A stretch of 64,000 bases of DNA. Origin: Campylobacter coli LMG 9860. GTDB lineage: Bacteria; Campylobacterota; Campylobacteria; Campylobacterales; Campylobacteraceae. Below the pieces are notes generated by a model. The model had not been told where the DNA came from, made no database searches, and saw only the letters and a list, made by a program, of their open reading frames with translations. The position numbers and the translations under genes were made by a program. Position 1 is the first letter of the stretch. The number at the start of each line of letters is the position of its first letter. This document shows, one piece after another, positions 35,946 to 45,426 of the stretch. The DNA lies in NCBI RefSeq assembly GCF_000254135.1, contig NZ_AINS01000006.1, forward strand, positions 16,247-80,246, read 5' to 3'.

Positions 35946-36716
35946 ATGACTATATTTGCAAAAGCTTTTTGCATAGCAACTCTTTTTACAGGCTTTGCCT
36001 GGGCTAATGAAGAACTTAAAGTAGGTTCTTCAGTTGTCCCACATGCAGACATTTTAAAGTTTATCAAACCTACTCTTCAAAAGCAAGGTTATGATTTAAA
36101 AATTTACGAATTTAATGATGGGGTGATTCCTAATATTATGGTGGAAAATGGCGAACTTGATGCAAATTATTTTCAGCATGAACCTTATTTGAAAGAATTT
36201 AATCAAAGACAAGGCACTCATCTTGTAAAAGTTGCTAGTATTCATATCGAACCTATGGCGGTATATTCTAAAAAACATAAAGAATTTCAACCTAAAACAG
36301 GGGCAAGTATATCAATACCTAACAATCCTACAAATGAAAGTCGTGCTTTACGCATAGTAGCAAGTGCGGGATTAATCGAGATTAAAGATAGCGAACTTGT
36401 TACGCCTTTGGATATCGTAAAAAATCCTAAAAATCTTAAATTTGTAGAATTAAAAGATGCCCAACTTACAAGAAGTTTAGATGATGTAGATTACTCTCTT
36501 ATCAATAGTAATTTTGCAATTTTATCGGGCTTAAATCCTATAAAAGACGGGCTTTATACAGAAAATAAATATAGCGAATATGGCAATATCATCGCCGTTA
36601 AAGCAGGAAATGAAGAGCTTGATAAAATCAAAGCCTTAGTCAAAGCTTTACAAAGTGATGAAGTTAAAAATTTTATAGAAGAAAAATATCAGGGTGCTTT
36701 AATCCCTACTTTTTAA
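35946..36716 (+). CDS. metQ: Methionine ABC transporter substrate-binding protein
   Basis: A periplasmic binding protein of 256 residues, NlpA/MetQ family. The mature start ELKVGSSVVPHADILKFIKP, with YFQHEPYLKEFNQ and IEPMAVYSKKH, is typical. The signal peptide (MTIFAKAFCIATLFTGFAWA) ends in an AxA-like site and has no lipobox cysteine, so unlike most MetQ proteins it should be soluble rather than a lipoprotein. The partner genes metN and metI are not adjacent. Its position before metE and metF supports methionine (or oxidised methionine) uptake. Equivalent to Cj1200. Confidence 0.88.
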   Translation: MTIFAKAFCIATLFTGFAWANEELKVGSSVVPHADILKFIKPTLQKQGYDLKIYEFNDGVIPNIMVENGELDANYFQHEPYLKEFNQRQGTHLVKVASIHIEPMAVYSKKHKEFQPKTGASISIPNNPTNESRALRIVASAGLIEIKDSELVTPLDIVKNPKNLKFVELKDAQLTRSLDDVDYSLINSNFAILSGLNPIKDGLYTENKYSEYGNIIAVKAGNEELDKIKALVKALQSDEVKNFIEEKYQGALIPTF

Positions 36717-36738
36717 TTTAACAACAAAGGAGAACAAT

Positions 36739-39003
36739 ATGAAAAATTCAATCATTTCTTACCCAAGAATAGGTGCAAATAGGGAATTAAAATTTGCTAT
36801 TGAAAAATATTTTAAAGCTCAAAGTTCTAAAGAAGAGCTTTTAGAAACTGCTAAAAATTTAAGAGCTAGACATTGGAAAGATATCCAAAATGCGGGGATT
36901 GATTTCATTCCTAGCAATGATTTTTCGTTGTATGATAATGTACTAGATGCGGCTGTGCTTTTTAATATCACTCCAAAACGCTATAAAGATTTAAATTTAG
37001 ATCCTTTAGATGAGTATTTTGCACAAAGTCGTGGTTATCAAGGAAAAAATGGAGATACCATAGCTCTAGCAATGAAAAAATGGTTTAATACAAACTATCA
37101 TTATTTAGTACCTGAGTGTGATGATGCAAGTATTATAGCTTTAAGTGGAGATAAAATTTTTAAAGAATACCTTGAAGCAAAAGAGCTTGGCATAGAAACA
37201 AAACCTGTTTTAGTGGGAATTTTTACCCTCTTTAAACTCATAGCCTTTAAAGATGAAAATACTAAACAACTCGCTAAAGACAAGCTTTTACAAGCATACA
37301 TTGAACTTCTTAAAAAGCTTAATTCATTAGGGGTAGCATGGTTAGAACTTGATGAACCTTATTTAGTTTATGATTTAAATCAAGAAGATATTGCTTTATT
37401 TGAAGAATTTTACAAAGAACTTTTAAAACACAAGGGAGAAGTTAAAATCTTGCTTCAAAGCTATTTTGGAGATTTAAGAGATATTTATACTAAACTTCTA
37501 GAAAGTGATTTTGATGCTTTGGGGCTTGATTTTGTAGAAGGCAAAGAAAGTTTAAATTTAATCCAAAAACATGGTTTTGCTAACGACAAAATACTTTTTG
37601 CAGGTATAGTAAATGGTAAAAATATCTATGCTAATGATTACGCAAAAAGCTTAAAACTTATCAAAGAACTTCAAAAATACACTCAAAATATAGTTATAAA
37701 TACCTCGTGTTCACTCTTGCACGTTCCTTATAGCACAGAATTTGAAACTAAATTAGATTCAAGTTATCTTAAACTTTTCTCTTTTGCAAAAGAAAAACTT
37801 AAAGAATTACAAGACTTAAAAGCTATCATAAATAGCAATGAAGAAAATCCTCTTTTTAAAGCCAATCAAGAACTCTTTAAAAATATTCCTAATCGTTTAG
37901 ATGAAAAAGTAAAAGCTAGACTTCAAACTCTAAAAAAAGAAGATTTTGTAAGAAAGCCTGAATTTAAAGAGCGTATCCAAATTCAAAAAGAATTTTTAGA
38001 ACTTCCTGTTTTACCAACCACAACCATAGGATCATTTCCTCAAAGTGCTGATGTACGCTCTAATCGTCTTGCTTTTAAACAAGAAAAAATTTCAGCACAA
38101 AACTATACTGAATTCAATCAACAAAAAATTAAAGAATGTATCCAAATTCAAGAAGAAATAGGACTTGATGTTTTAGTGCATGGGGAATTTGAAAGAAATG
38201 ATATGGTGGAATATTTTGGAGAAAATTTAAAAGGCTTTTTATTTACTCAAAATGGCTGGGTTCAAAGCTATGGAACAAGATGCGTAAAACCACCTGTAAT
38301 TTGGGGCGATGTATCACGCACAAAACCTATCACTCTAGCATGGTCTAAATTTGCTCAAAGCTTGAGTAAAAAAATCGTAAAAGGTATGCTAACAGGTCCT
38401 GTGACTATACTCAATTGGTCTTTCCCAAGAGAAGACATCAGCCTAAAAGAAAGCACCGAGCAAATAGCTTTAGCTTTAAGAGATGAAGTTTTAGATCTTG
38501 AAAATGCGGGCATTAAAATCATACAAATTGATGAAGCGGCTCTAAGAGAAAAACTGCCTTTAAGAAAAAGCGATTGGCATAGTGAATATTTAGATTGGGC
38601 GATTCCTGCTTTCAATCTTGTACATAGCGGAGTAAAAACCAAAACACAAATTCATACCCATATGTGTTATAGCGAATTTAGCGATATCTTAAAAGAAATT
38701 GATGCAATGGATGCAGATGTAATATCTTTTGAAGCTTCAAGATCAAATCTCAATCTTTTAGATACCCTAAAAGCTGTTAACTTTCAAACTGAAGTTGGAC
38801 CAGGAGTTTATGATATACATAGCCCTAGGGTGCCTAGCGTGGAAGAAATAAGCTCAACCATAGAAAAAATTCTTAACAAATTGCCTAAAGAGCAAATTTG
38901 GATCAACCCAGACTGCGGACTTAAAACAAGGGGTTATGAAGAAGTTGTAGCTGCTCTTAAAAATTTAGTTATTGCCACACAAAAAATAAGAGAGAAATTA
39001 TAA
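36739..39003 (+). CDS. metE: Cobalamin-independent methionine synthase
   Basis: A 754-residue zinc enzyme that transfers the methyl group of methyltetrahydrofolate triglutamate to homocysteine. The N-terminal half starts SYPRIGANRELKFAIEKY. The C-terminal catalytic barrel has LPTTTIGSFPQ, VHGEFERNDMVEYFGE, and the zinc ligands in IHTHMCYSEF and NPDCGLKTRGYEE. Full length, no defects. AAAGGAG precedes the ATG. Together with LuxS and MetF it closes the activated-methyl cycle. Equivalent to Cj1201. Confidence 0.97.
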   Translation: MKNSIISYPRIGANRELKFAIEKYFKAQSSKEELLETAKNLRARHWKDIQNAGIDFIPSNDFSLYDNVLDAAVLFNITPKRYKDLNLDPLDEYFAQSRGYQGKNGDTIALAMKKWFNTNYHYLVPECDDASIIALSGDKIFKEYLEAKELGIETKPVLVGIFTLFKLIAFKDENTKQLAKDKLLQAYIELLKKLNSLGVAWLELDEPYLVYDLNQEDIALFEEFYKELLKHKGEVKILLQSYFGDLRDIYTKLLESDFDALGLDFVEGKESLNLIQKHGFANDKILFAGIVNGKNIYANDYAKSLKLIKELQKYTQNIVINTSCSLLHVPYSTEFETKLDSSYLKLFSFAKEKLKELQDLKAIINSNEENPLFKANQELFKNIPNRLDEKVKARLQTLKKEDFVRKPEFKERIQIQKEFLELPVLPTTTIGSFPQSADVRSNRLAFKQEKISAQNYTEFNQQKIKECIQIQEEIGLDVLVHGEFERNDMVEYFGENLKGFLFTQNGWVQSYGTRCVKPPVIWGDVSRTKPITLAWSKFAQSLSKKIVKGMLTGPVTILNWSFPREDISLKESTEQIALALRDEVLDLENAGIKIIQIDEAALREKLPLRKSDWHSEYLDWAIPAFNLVHSGVKTKTQIHTHMCYSEFSDILKEIDAMDADVISFEASRSNLNLLDTLKAVNFQTEVGPGVYDIHSPRVPSVEEISSTIEKILNKLPKEQIWINPDCGLKTRGYEEVVAALKNLVIATQKIREKL

Positions 39004-39012
39004 GGGGGTTTT

Positions 39013-39861
39013 ATGTGTAGCTTTTCTTTTGAAATTTTTCCACCAAGAAGAGATGAAAACATTAAGAATCTTAATGCAATTTTAGATGATTTAGGACAAT
39101 TAAGTCCTAACTTCATCAGTGTAACTTTTGGTGCTGGCGGCTCTATAAATTCAAAAAATACCCTAGAAACAGCAAGCTTAATTCAAGAAGAATATAAAAT
39201 TCCTAGCATAGTGCACCTACCTTGCATTCATTCTAGTAAGGAAAAAATTATAAGCATACTTCAAGAATGCAAAGAAAGACAACTTGATAAAATTCTTGCT
39301 TTAAGAGGGGATGTATGTAATGATTTGGAAAAAAGTAAAGATTTTTCTTATGCAAGTGATTTGATCTCTTTTATCCGAAAGCAAGGAGAATTTGAAATTT
39401 ATGCGGCTTGTTATCCTGAAAAACACAACGAATCTCGAAATTTTATAGAAGATATACACCATCTTAAAAATAAAGTTGATGCAGGCACAGACAAACTCAT
39501 CACTCAACTTTTCTACGATAATGAAGATTTTTACACTTTTAAGCAAAATTGTGCTTTAGCGGGTATTAATATTCCTATTTATGCAGGCATTATGCCTATT
39601 ACAAACAAAAGACAAGTATTAAAAATTTCACAGCTTTGCGGAGCTAAAATTCCACCTAAATTTGCCAAAATTTTAGAAAAATACGAAAACAATACTTTAG
39701 CCTTAGAAGATGCTGGAATTGCTTATGCCATAGATCAAATTGTAGATTTGATTACTAGCGGGGTGGATGGAATTCATCTTTATACCATGAATAAATCCAA
39801 AGCAGCTATAAAAATTTATGAAGCCGTAAAATATTTATTAAAAGAAGAACTTCACGCTTAA
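39013..39861 (+). CDS. metF: 5,10-methylenetetrahydrofolate reductase
   Basis: A flavoenzyme of 282 residues that makes 5-methyltetrahydrofolate, the methyl donor for MetE. The N terminus SFEIFPPRRDENIKNL contains the catalytic glutamate, followed by FISVTFGAGGS, ALRGD, the AACYPEKH motif and the FYDNEDF region, all typical of MetF. It lies nine bases after metE, with GGGGG as a strong Shine-Dalgarno. Equivalent to Cj1202. End of the met operon. Confidence 0.96.
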   Translation: MCSFSFEIFPPRRDENIKNLNAILDDLGQLSPNFISVTFGAGGSINSKNTLETASLIQEEYKIPSIVHLPCIHSSKEKIISILQECKERQLDKILALRGDVCNDLEKSKDFSYASDLISFIRKQGEFEIYAACYPEKHNESRNFIEDIHHLKNKVDAGTDKLITQLFYDNEDFYTFKQNCALAGINIPIYAGIMPITNKRQVLKISQLCGAKIPPKFAKILEKYENNTLALEDAGIAYAIDQIVDLITSGVDGIHLYTMNKSKAAIKIYEAVKYLLKEELHA

Positions 39862-39870
39862 AAATAAAAC

Positions 39871-40071
39871 TTACTTGCTTTTATCTTGATTGATTTTAAG
39901 TTTTAATTCATAATTTTCTATAAGACAAACAAAAACTAAAGATAAAAGCAAACCCGGAAGAAGTCCTAAGAAAAAATATAAAAAAGAATGAAATTTAAAA
40001 AAGAAAAAAAGTGCGCCAAAAAGCATTAAAGCTAAGGACGCACCTTTGAAGAATTCTAAGATATAAATCAA
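39871..40071 (-). CDS. Small two-helix membrane protein downstream of atpB
   Basis: A 66-residue protein with two hydrophobic segments ([14 protein letters not shown] and [22 protein letters not shown]) and a charged C terminus. It overlaps the atpB 3' end by four bases, so the two are translated together. I recognise no family. Coupling to atpB hints at a role near the ATP synthase, but this is guesswork. Equivalent to Cj1203c. Confidence 0.65.
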   Translation of the reverse strand: MIYILEFFKGASLALMLFGALFFFFKFHSFLYFFLGLLPGLLLSLVFVCLIENYELKLKINQDKSK

Positions 40072-40748
40072 TGACCTTCCTCAACTATCGTTGCACCTGC
40101 TAGATAAACATAAGTCAAAATCATAAAAATGAATGCTTGTAAAAATGCCATAAAAGTTAAAAGAACATATGCAGGAAGCGGTGCAATATAAGGCACAAGA
40201 GCCAAAATTACCATTAAGAATAAATCATCACCCTTGATATTTCCAAAAAGACGAAAAGATAAAGAAATAACGCGAGAAAGGTGAGATACTACTTCGATAG
40301 GAAACATCAAAGGAGCAAGGAATTTAATAGGACCCATAAAATGAGCAAAATATTTTATAAAACCTTGAGTACGAATTCCTTCAAAATGATAATAAACAAA
40401 TACAATAATAGCCAAAGAAAGTGTTAAATTTAAACTTGCTGTTGGAGCATGAAAGCCTGGTATAATACCGATGATATTACTAAAGAAAACTATAATTCCC
40501 AAGGTTGCTACAAGAGGAAGATATTTTCTCGCACCTTTTTCATCTCCCATAGTGTCGCGTCCCATTGACAAAACACCCTCTAAAAACGCTTCACCTAAAT
40601 TTTGCATACCGCGTGGAACAAGTTGCATAGAACGAGTAGCCATTGAAGCACAAATGACAGCAATCAAAGCTACCAAACCTAAATGAAAAAAATAAGAAAA
40701 AGTATGACTTGAGTCAAGTAAAGAACTGAATAAAAATAAATCTTTCAT
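40068..40748 (-). CDS. atpB: ATP synthase F0 subunit a
   Basis: The proton-channel subunit of the F0 sector, 226 residues. The signature [16 protein letters not shown] holds the essential arginine, and [20 protein letters not shown] and the last helix [18 protein letters not shown] match the family. As in other Campylobacterota, atpB stands apart from the main atp operon. The transcript starts within 40749-40900 and includes the small membrane protein gene. Equivalent to Cj1204c. Confidence 0.95.
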   Translation of the reverse strand: MKDLFLFSSLLDSSHTFSYFFHLGLVALIAVICASMATRSMQLVPRGMQNLGEAFLEGVLSMGRDTMGDEKGARKYLPLVATLGIIVFFSNIIGIIPGFHAPTASLNLTLSLAIIVFVYYHFEGIRTQGFIKYFAHFMGPIKFLAPLMFPIEVVSHLSRVISLSFRLFGNIKGDDLFLMVILALVPYIAPLPAYVLLTFMAFLQAFIFMILTYVYLAGATIVEEGH

Positions 40749-40900
40749 AATTTCCTCGCTATTTTTTTAAACTCTAATTATATTATCATCTTGCTTATAT
40801 TTTAATGAAAACTAACAAAATATTTACTCCTAATTTAATAAAAAAATAGCTCTAAATTTGTTGATGTTAAAACAAAAAATATAAGGCTTTATAGCAATAA

Positions 40901-42241
40901 TCACATCCATTCTAAAACTTGGGCAAGCTCTTTGGCTACAAAGCATTTAAGCCCTACATCTTCTAAAGGTTTAGATGGAATAATAGCATTTTTAAATTTT
41001 TGCATTTTAGCTTCTTTTAAACGGGTATCAAGACTAAAAACTTCTCTTATTTCTCCATTTAAACTCAATTCCCCTATAAAAACACAATCCTTACTCAAAG
41101 GGCGATTTTTAAAACTAGAAATAATAGCCGCAACCACAGCCAAATCAGCCGCAGTTTCATTTACCCTTACTCCACCGCTAATATTTACAAAAACATCATA
41201 ATGACCAAGAGGAATTTCTAATTTTCTTTCAAGTAAAGCCAAAAGCATATCAAGACGATTTTTTTCATAGCCTGTGGCACTGCGTTTAGGATAAGAACTC
41301 TCGCACACTAGAGCTTGCACCTCTAAAACCAAAGCACGAGAACCCTCCATTACAACACCTAAAGCACTGCCTGAAATAGCTTTACCTCGCGTAAAAAAAC
41401 GATTGGCTAAATCTTTTGCACTAATTAAACCCTTAGGAGTCATTTCAAAAATTCCCACCTCGCTTGTGCCACCAAAGCGATTTTTAAAACCCCTTAAAAG
41501 CCTGATTTCTTTAGTTGCATCCCCTTCAAAATAAAGCACCACATCGACCATATGCTCTAAAACCCTAGGGCCTGCTATGGCTCCTTCTTTGGTGATATGT
41601 CCTATTATAAAAGTGCTGATATTGTAAGTTTTGCTTACTCGCATAAGTTCAAAAGTGATCTCGCGCACTTGAGTGATACTTCCAGCCGCTGAAGCAATTT
41701 TATTTGAATATAAGGTTTGTATGGAGTCGATGATAAGAATTTCATAATTTTTCTTATGCAATTCTTCTAAAATATTTTCAAGACAAAGCTCTGTAAGTAA
41801 AAATAAATTAGGAGTATTAGCCTCAAGACGATCGGCTCTTAATTTGATTTGCGCCTTACTTTCTTCTCCACTTACATAAAGAACTTTTTTATTTTTTTTA
41901 GCCAAATTAGAAGCAATCTTTAGTAAAAGTGTAGATTTGCCAACCCCAGGGCTACCACCTATAAGCACCAAAGAACCCTCAACAAGCCCTCCACCTAAAA
42001 CCAAATCCAGCTCATCATCATCAGTGCTACACCTTGAAAAATGCTCGAGCTCCACATCTTCTATACAGATAGCCTCGCTTGCTTTTGTACTTGCTTGTGC
42101 GATTTCTTTTAAAACTTTAATTTGTTCAGATTTTAATTCTATAAAACTATCCCAAGAACCACACTCAGGACATTTTCCAAGCCATTTGCTTTGCTGATTT
42201 CCGCAAGCTTGGCATTCAAAAAAAATTTTATTTTTAGCCAT
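40901..42241 (-). CDS. radA: DNA repair protein RadA
   Basis: A RecA-like branch-migration ATPase of 446 residues. It opens with a C4 zinc finger (CQACGNQQSKWLGKCPECGSW, read in two parts), then Walker A GGSPGVGKSTLLLK, the RadA-specific KNRFGGTSEVG motif, and a C-terminal Lon-protease-like domain (GYEKNRLDMLLALLE and VRVNETAADLAV). It appears complete. In C. jejuni NCTC 11168 the next gene leftwards on the map is ftsY; here a four-gene cassette lies between them. Confidence 0.95.
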   Translation of the reverse strand: MAKNKIFFECQACGNQQSKWLGKCPECGSWDSFIELKSEQIKVLKEIAQASTKASEAICIEDVELEHFSRCSTDDDELDLVLGGGLVEGSLVLIGGSPGVGKSTLLLKIASNLAKKNKKVLYVSGEESKAQIKLRADRLEANTPNLFLLTELCLENILEELHKKNYEILIIDSIQTLYSNKIASAAGSITQVREITFELMRVSKTYNISTFIIGHITKEGAIAGPRVLEHMVDVVLYFEGDATKEIRLLRGFKNRFGGTSEVGIFEMTPKGLISAKDLANRFFTRGKAISGSALGVVMEGSRALVLEVQALVCESSYPKRSATGYEKNRLDMLLALLERKLEIPLGHYDVFVNISGGVRVNETAADLAVVAAIISSFKNRPLSKDCVFIGELSLNGEIREVFSLDTRLKEAKMQKFKNAIIPSKPLEDVGLKCFVAKELAQVLEWM

Positions 42242-42344
42242 GATACTTTCTTTAAAGAATATTTATTGCAATAATTTTTCACATTATAACAAAAATTAAA
42301 TTAAAATTTAACAAAAAGTCAAATAAAATTAAGTTTTATATGAT

Positions 42345-42350
42345 TATAAT
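42345..42350 (+). promoter_or_regulatory. Likely -10 box of the accessory four-gene cassette
   Basis: TATAAT with upstream TGAT lies 27 bases before the ATG at 42377. No -35 box is visible. No further promoter is obvious inside the cassette, whose genes are spaced by 2, 41 and -8 bases. Confidence 0.5.
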
Positions 42351-42376
42351 ATAAATAAAATAAAAAAGGCTAGAGT

Positions 42377-43228
42377 ATGCAAAAATTACTAAAAGTCGCC
42401 CTAATCCAATTTGCTCCAAAATCTTACGAGGTTCAAAACAATCTCGATAAAGCCTTAAAGCTTGCCCATCTTGCATTAGAGCAAGGTGCTAGGCTGATAG
42501 TTTTGCCTGAACTTTACGATAGTGCTTATTGCGTGGAAGATCAAGATGAAAAATTTAGCTTAAATTTACATCAAGCACATCCTAATCTTGATGCATTACA
42601 AAAATTAGCTAAAAACTATCAAGCTTATATCGTAGCATGTTCTATAGAAAAAGATACCCAACTTTATGATAGTGCTTACATCATTAGTCACAAAGGTCTT
42701 TTAGGTGTTTATAGAAAAATTTATCTTTGGGGTAATGAAAAAGAAAGATTTGCAAGAGGAGATAAATATCCTATTTTTGAACTAGAATTTGAAAATTTTA
42801 AACTCAAATTAGGTTTGCAAATTTGTTATGAAATAGGCTTTAGCGAAGGATCTAGATTTTTAGCGCTTCAAGGAGCTGAAATCATTTGCTTTCCTTCAGC
42901 TTTTGGAAAAGCAAGAACTTATGTTTGGGATCTAGCAAGTAGATCTAGAGCCTTAGAAAATGGTGTTTTTGTCTTGGCTGCTAACCGATCTGGAAGTGAA
43001 ATTTCTAAGATAAATAATGAAACTTTAACCTTTGCTGGAAAATCAAAAATTATCAATCCTAAAGGAGAAATTATAAAAGAGATCTTAGAAGAAGAAGGTT
43101 TTATCATAGCTGAACTTGATCTTGAAGAAGTTCAAATTCAAAGAAAAAATTTACCTTATCTTAAGGATTTAAATCTCAAATTAAATCAAGAAATATTAAC
43201 AAACATCCATCTTAATACAAAGGAGTAA
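42377..43228 (+). CDS. Carbon-nitrogen hydrolase (nitrilase fold), amidase or N-carbamoylase-like
   Basis: A cytoplasmic hydrolase of 283 residues. The nitrilase triad is complete: Glu45 in [10 protein letters not shown], Lys114 in [11 protein letters not shown] and Cys150 in [12 protein letters not shown]. Members cleave amides, N-carbamoyl amino acids or nitriles. [10 protein letters not shown] and [10 protein letters not shown] are closer to the amidase and N-carbamoyl group than to true nitrilases or NAD synthetase domains. It heads a cassette with a deacetylase-fold enzyme two bases downstream, matching the HP0309-HP0310 order I remember from H. pylori. A likely job is cleavage of the product of that enzyme; the substrate is unproven. 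Confidence 0.85.
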   Translation: MQKLLKVALIQFAPKSYEVQNNLDKALKLAHLALEQGARLIVLPELYDSAYCVEDQDEKFSLNLHQAHPNLDALQKLAKNYQAYIVACSIEKDTQLYDSAYIISHKGLLGVYRKIYLWGNEKERFARGDKYPIFELEFENFKLKLGLQICYEIGFSEGSRFLALQGAEIICFPSAFGKARTYVWDLASRSRALENGVFVLAANRSGSEISKINNETLTFAGKSKIINPKGEIIKEILEEEGFIIAELDLEEVQIQRKNLPYLKDLNLKLNQEILTNIHLNTKE

Positions 43229-43230
43229 AA

Positions 43231-44112
43231 ATGGCAAAAGAAATTCTAGTTGCTTATGGCGTGGATATTGATGCGGTAGCAGGATGGCTAGGAAGCTATG
43301 GAGGTGAGGATTCTCCTGATGATATTTCAAGAGGTCTTTTTGCGGGTGAAGTGGGTATCCCTAGGCTTTTAAAACTCTTTAAAAAATATAATATTCCTGC
43401 AACTTGGTTTGCTCCAGGACATTCCATAGAAACCTTTCCTGAACAAATGAAAATGATAGTGGATGCAGGACATGAAATAGGTGCCCATGGATATTCACAT
43501 GAAAATCCTATTGCAATGAGTGCTAAACAAGAAGAAGATGTTTTACTTAAAAGTATAGAACTTATAGAAAAAATCAGCGGAAAAAAACCAAGTGGATATG
43601 TGGCACCTTGGTGGGAATTTTCAAATATCACCAATGAGCTCTTGCTTAAACACGGCATCAAATACGACCATTCTTTAATGCATAATGACTTCACACCTTA
43701 TTATGTGCGTGTTGGAGACAAATGGACTAAAATTGATTATAGTAAAGATGCCAAAGAATGGATGAAGCCTTTGGTACGCGGACAAGAAACAGATTTGATT
43801 GAAATTCCTGCAAATTGGTATTTAGACGATCTTCCTCCTATGATGTTTATAAAAAAATCTCCAAATAGCTTTGGTTTTGTCTCTCCAAGAGATATAGGCC
43901 AAATGTGGATAGATCAGTTTGATTGGGTTTATAGAGAAATGGATTATGCTATTTTTCCTATGACTATACATCCTGATGTAAGCGCTAGACCTCAAGTTTT
44001 ACTCATGCATGAAAGAATTATTGAACATATCAATAAATACGAAGGTGTAAAATGGGTAAATTTAAACGATATGGCGGATGATTTTTCAAAACGCTTTCCA
44101 AGAAAAAAATAA
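43231..44112 (+). CDS. Polysaccharide deacetylase-fold hydrolase, HP0310 family (putative cyclic imidase or peptidoglycan deacetylase)
   Basis: A cytoplasmic NodB-fold metalloenzyme of 293 residues, no signal peptide. Metal ligands are expected at Asp14 ([11 protein letters not shown]) and at His86 and His90 in [20 protein letters not shown] and WWEFSN are also conserved. It looks very close to H. pylori HP0310, named PgdA. As I recall, the HP0310 structure lacks a groove for a sugar polymer and the family resembles allantoinase PuuE and cyclic imidases. Lack of export and the neighbouring amidase support a small cyclic substrate rather than cell wall. Preceded by AAAGGAG. Confidence 0.85.
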   Translation: MAKEILVAYGVDIDAVAGWLGSYGGEDSPDDISRGLFAGEVGIPRLLKLFKKYNIPATWFAPGHSIETFPEQMKMIVDAGHEIGAHGYSHENPIAMSAKQEEDVLLKSIELIEKISGKKPSGYVAPWWEFSNITNELLLKHGIKYDHSLMHNDFTPYYVRVGDKWTKIDYSKDAKEWMKPLVRGQETDLIEIPANWYLDDLPPMMFIKKSPNSFGFVSPRDIGQMWIDQFDWVYREMDYAIFPMTIHPDVSARPQVLLMHERIIEHINKYEGVKWVNLNDMADDFSKRFPRKK

Positions 44113-44153
44113 ATTTGCAAGGCTTTTAGCCTTGTGAATTCAAAAGGATAAAA

Positions 44154-44489
44154 ATGTGTATTTTATGTGGCGAAATGATAAGCACTTTACATTGGAGTGA
44201 ATTAAATTTTAAAGAAGAAAAACACGAACTTAGCGTAGGTGAAGAACAAAAAGAAAGATTAAGGATAAGACTTAAAAAAGTCAAAATTTTAAATGAAATT
44301 TTAGAATTTTATGGATTAAAACTTAAAGAATGGCAAAATTCAAAATACATACTAAGCAATAAAAAAGGGCGTGATATTATCGTTAATGATTTGGGCGATT
44401 TGTGGATTAAGGCTAGCGAGCTTGAAAAAAAATCATTTGATGTATTAGATGAAAATCTACTTCATTTTTTAAGAGCTAAGCATGGCTAA
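44154..44489 (+). CDS. Small CxxC protein of unknown function, HP0311-like
   Basis: A 111-residue protein beginning MCILCGEMISTLHW, so Cys2, Cys5 and perhaps His13 could bind a metal at the very N terminus. The rest is mostly helical and charged (EEQKERLRIRLKKVKILNEIL), ending in a strand-like part (KYILSNKKGRDIIVNDLGDLWIKA). AAGGATAAAA precedes the ATG. The last eight bases overlap the CobW gene, so translation is coupled. I know no function. Its fixed place before a CobW metallochaperone suggests it is a metal acceptor, adaptor or regulator. Confidence 0.7.
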   Translation: MCILCGEMISTLHWSELNFKEEKHELSVGEEQKERLRIRLKKVKILNEILEFYGLKLKEWQNSKYILSNKKGRDIIVNDLGDLWIKASELEKKSFDVLDENLLHFLRAKHG

Positions 44490-45426
44490 AATTCCCGTTC
44501 ATGTTGTTACCGGTTTTTTAGGAAGTGGAAAAACAACCTTTTTAAAAGAAATATTAACCAATCAAGCTCTTAACGATATCGCTCTTGTAATCAACGAACT
44601 AGGGGAAGTTTCTTTAGATCATAAACTCGTACAAACAGATTTTATCGAGGAGCAAACTTTATTTTTAAATGCAGGTTGTGCTTGCTGCAATAAAAGAGAA
44701 GATTTGCAAAAGAAATTTAAAGAATTGCTTGACAATTTTGAAAACAAAGGTAAAAAACCTCAAAGAGTCATACTAGAAACCTCAGGCTTAGCAAATCCTG
44801 CACCTATTATCTTTACTTTTCAAAGTGATGTGTTTTTAGCCAACCATTTTGAATTAGCCAATATTATCACTTGTATTGACGCTTTTGAAGGGCTTAATCA
44901 CTTACAAAATGAAGAAGCTTGCAATCAAATATTAAGCTCTGATTTTTTAATACTCACAAAAAAAGATCTTAATCCCCATACCCAAAGCTTAGAAGAAAAG
45001 ATAAACACTTTATATCCTAATATACAAATCATAAGCAAAGAAAATTTTAATTTCGATATGCTTTCTAGCCATCATAAAATTCAAAGAGAAATTAAAAATA
45101 TAGAAATAAAAAGCCATAAAGATGACATAAGTTCTATAACTCTTATTTTTGACAAGGCTATAAATTGGAATATTTTTAGCATTTGGCTTAGCATGCTTTT
45201 ACACGAACACGGATCAAAAATTCTAAGAGTAAAAGGACTTATCAATACAGAGGAATCTTATCTAACCAACATTAATGGAGTAGGACATCTGATTTATCAT
45301 CCTACGCATACTAAAATTTCAAGCCTTAATCATCCTTCGCAATTGGTATTTATAGCGAAAAATTTAAAGCTAGATAAGATTAAGGAATCTTTAGAAAATT
45401 TTTTAAGGCTTGAACAATTAAATTAA
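44482..45426 (+). CDS. CobW/P47K (G3E) family GTPase, probable metallochaperone
   Basis: A P-loop GTPase of 314 residues. The G1 motif is VTGFLGSGKTTFLKE, the metal-binding CxCC is in NAGCACCNKRED, the Walker-B-like region is ETSGLANPAP, and the guanine motif appears as TKKD. A CobW C-terminal domain follows (WNIFSIWLSMLLHEHGSKILRVKG, read in two parts). The family delivers Zn, Co or Fe to client enzymes using GTP. The probable client here is the deacetylase-fold metalloenzyme upstream. It ends four bases inside the 3' end of the convergent ftsY gene. Confidence 0.9.
   Translation: MAKIPVHVVTGFLGSGKTTFLKEILTNQALNDIALVINELGEVSLDHKLVQTDFIEEQTLFLNAGCACCNKREDLQKKFKELLDNFENKGKKPQRVILETSGLANPAPIIFTFQSDVFLANHFELANIITCIDAFEGLNHLQNEEACNQILSSDFLILTKKDLNPHTQSLEEKINTLYPNIQIISKENFNFDMLSSHHKIQREIKNIEIKSHKDDISSITLIFDKAINWNIFSIWLSMLLHEHGSKILRVKGLINTEESYLTNINGVGHLIYHPTHTKISSLNHPSQLVFIAKNLKLDKIKESLENFLRLEQLN

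Noticed and set aside
44482..45426. CobW protein as part of cobalamin synthesis
   Set aside because: There are no other cob genes in the window, and the CxCC motif with the metalloenzyme neighbour points to a zinc-type G3E metallochaperone.
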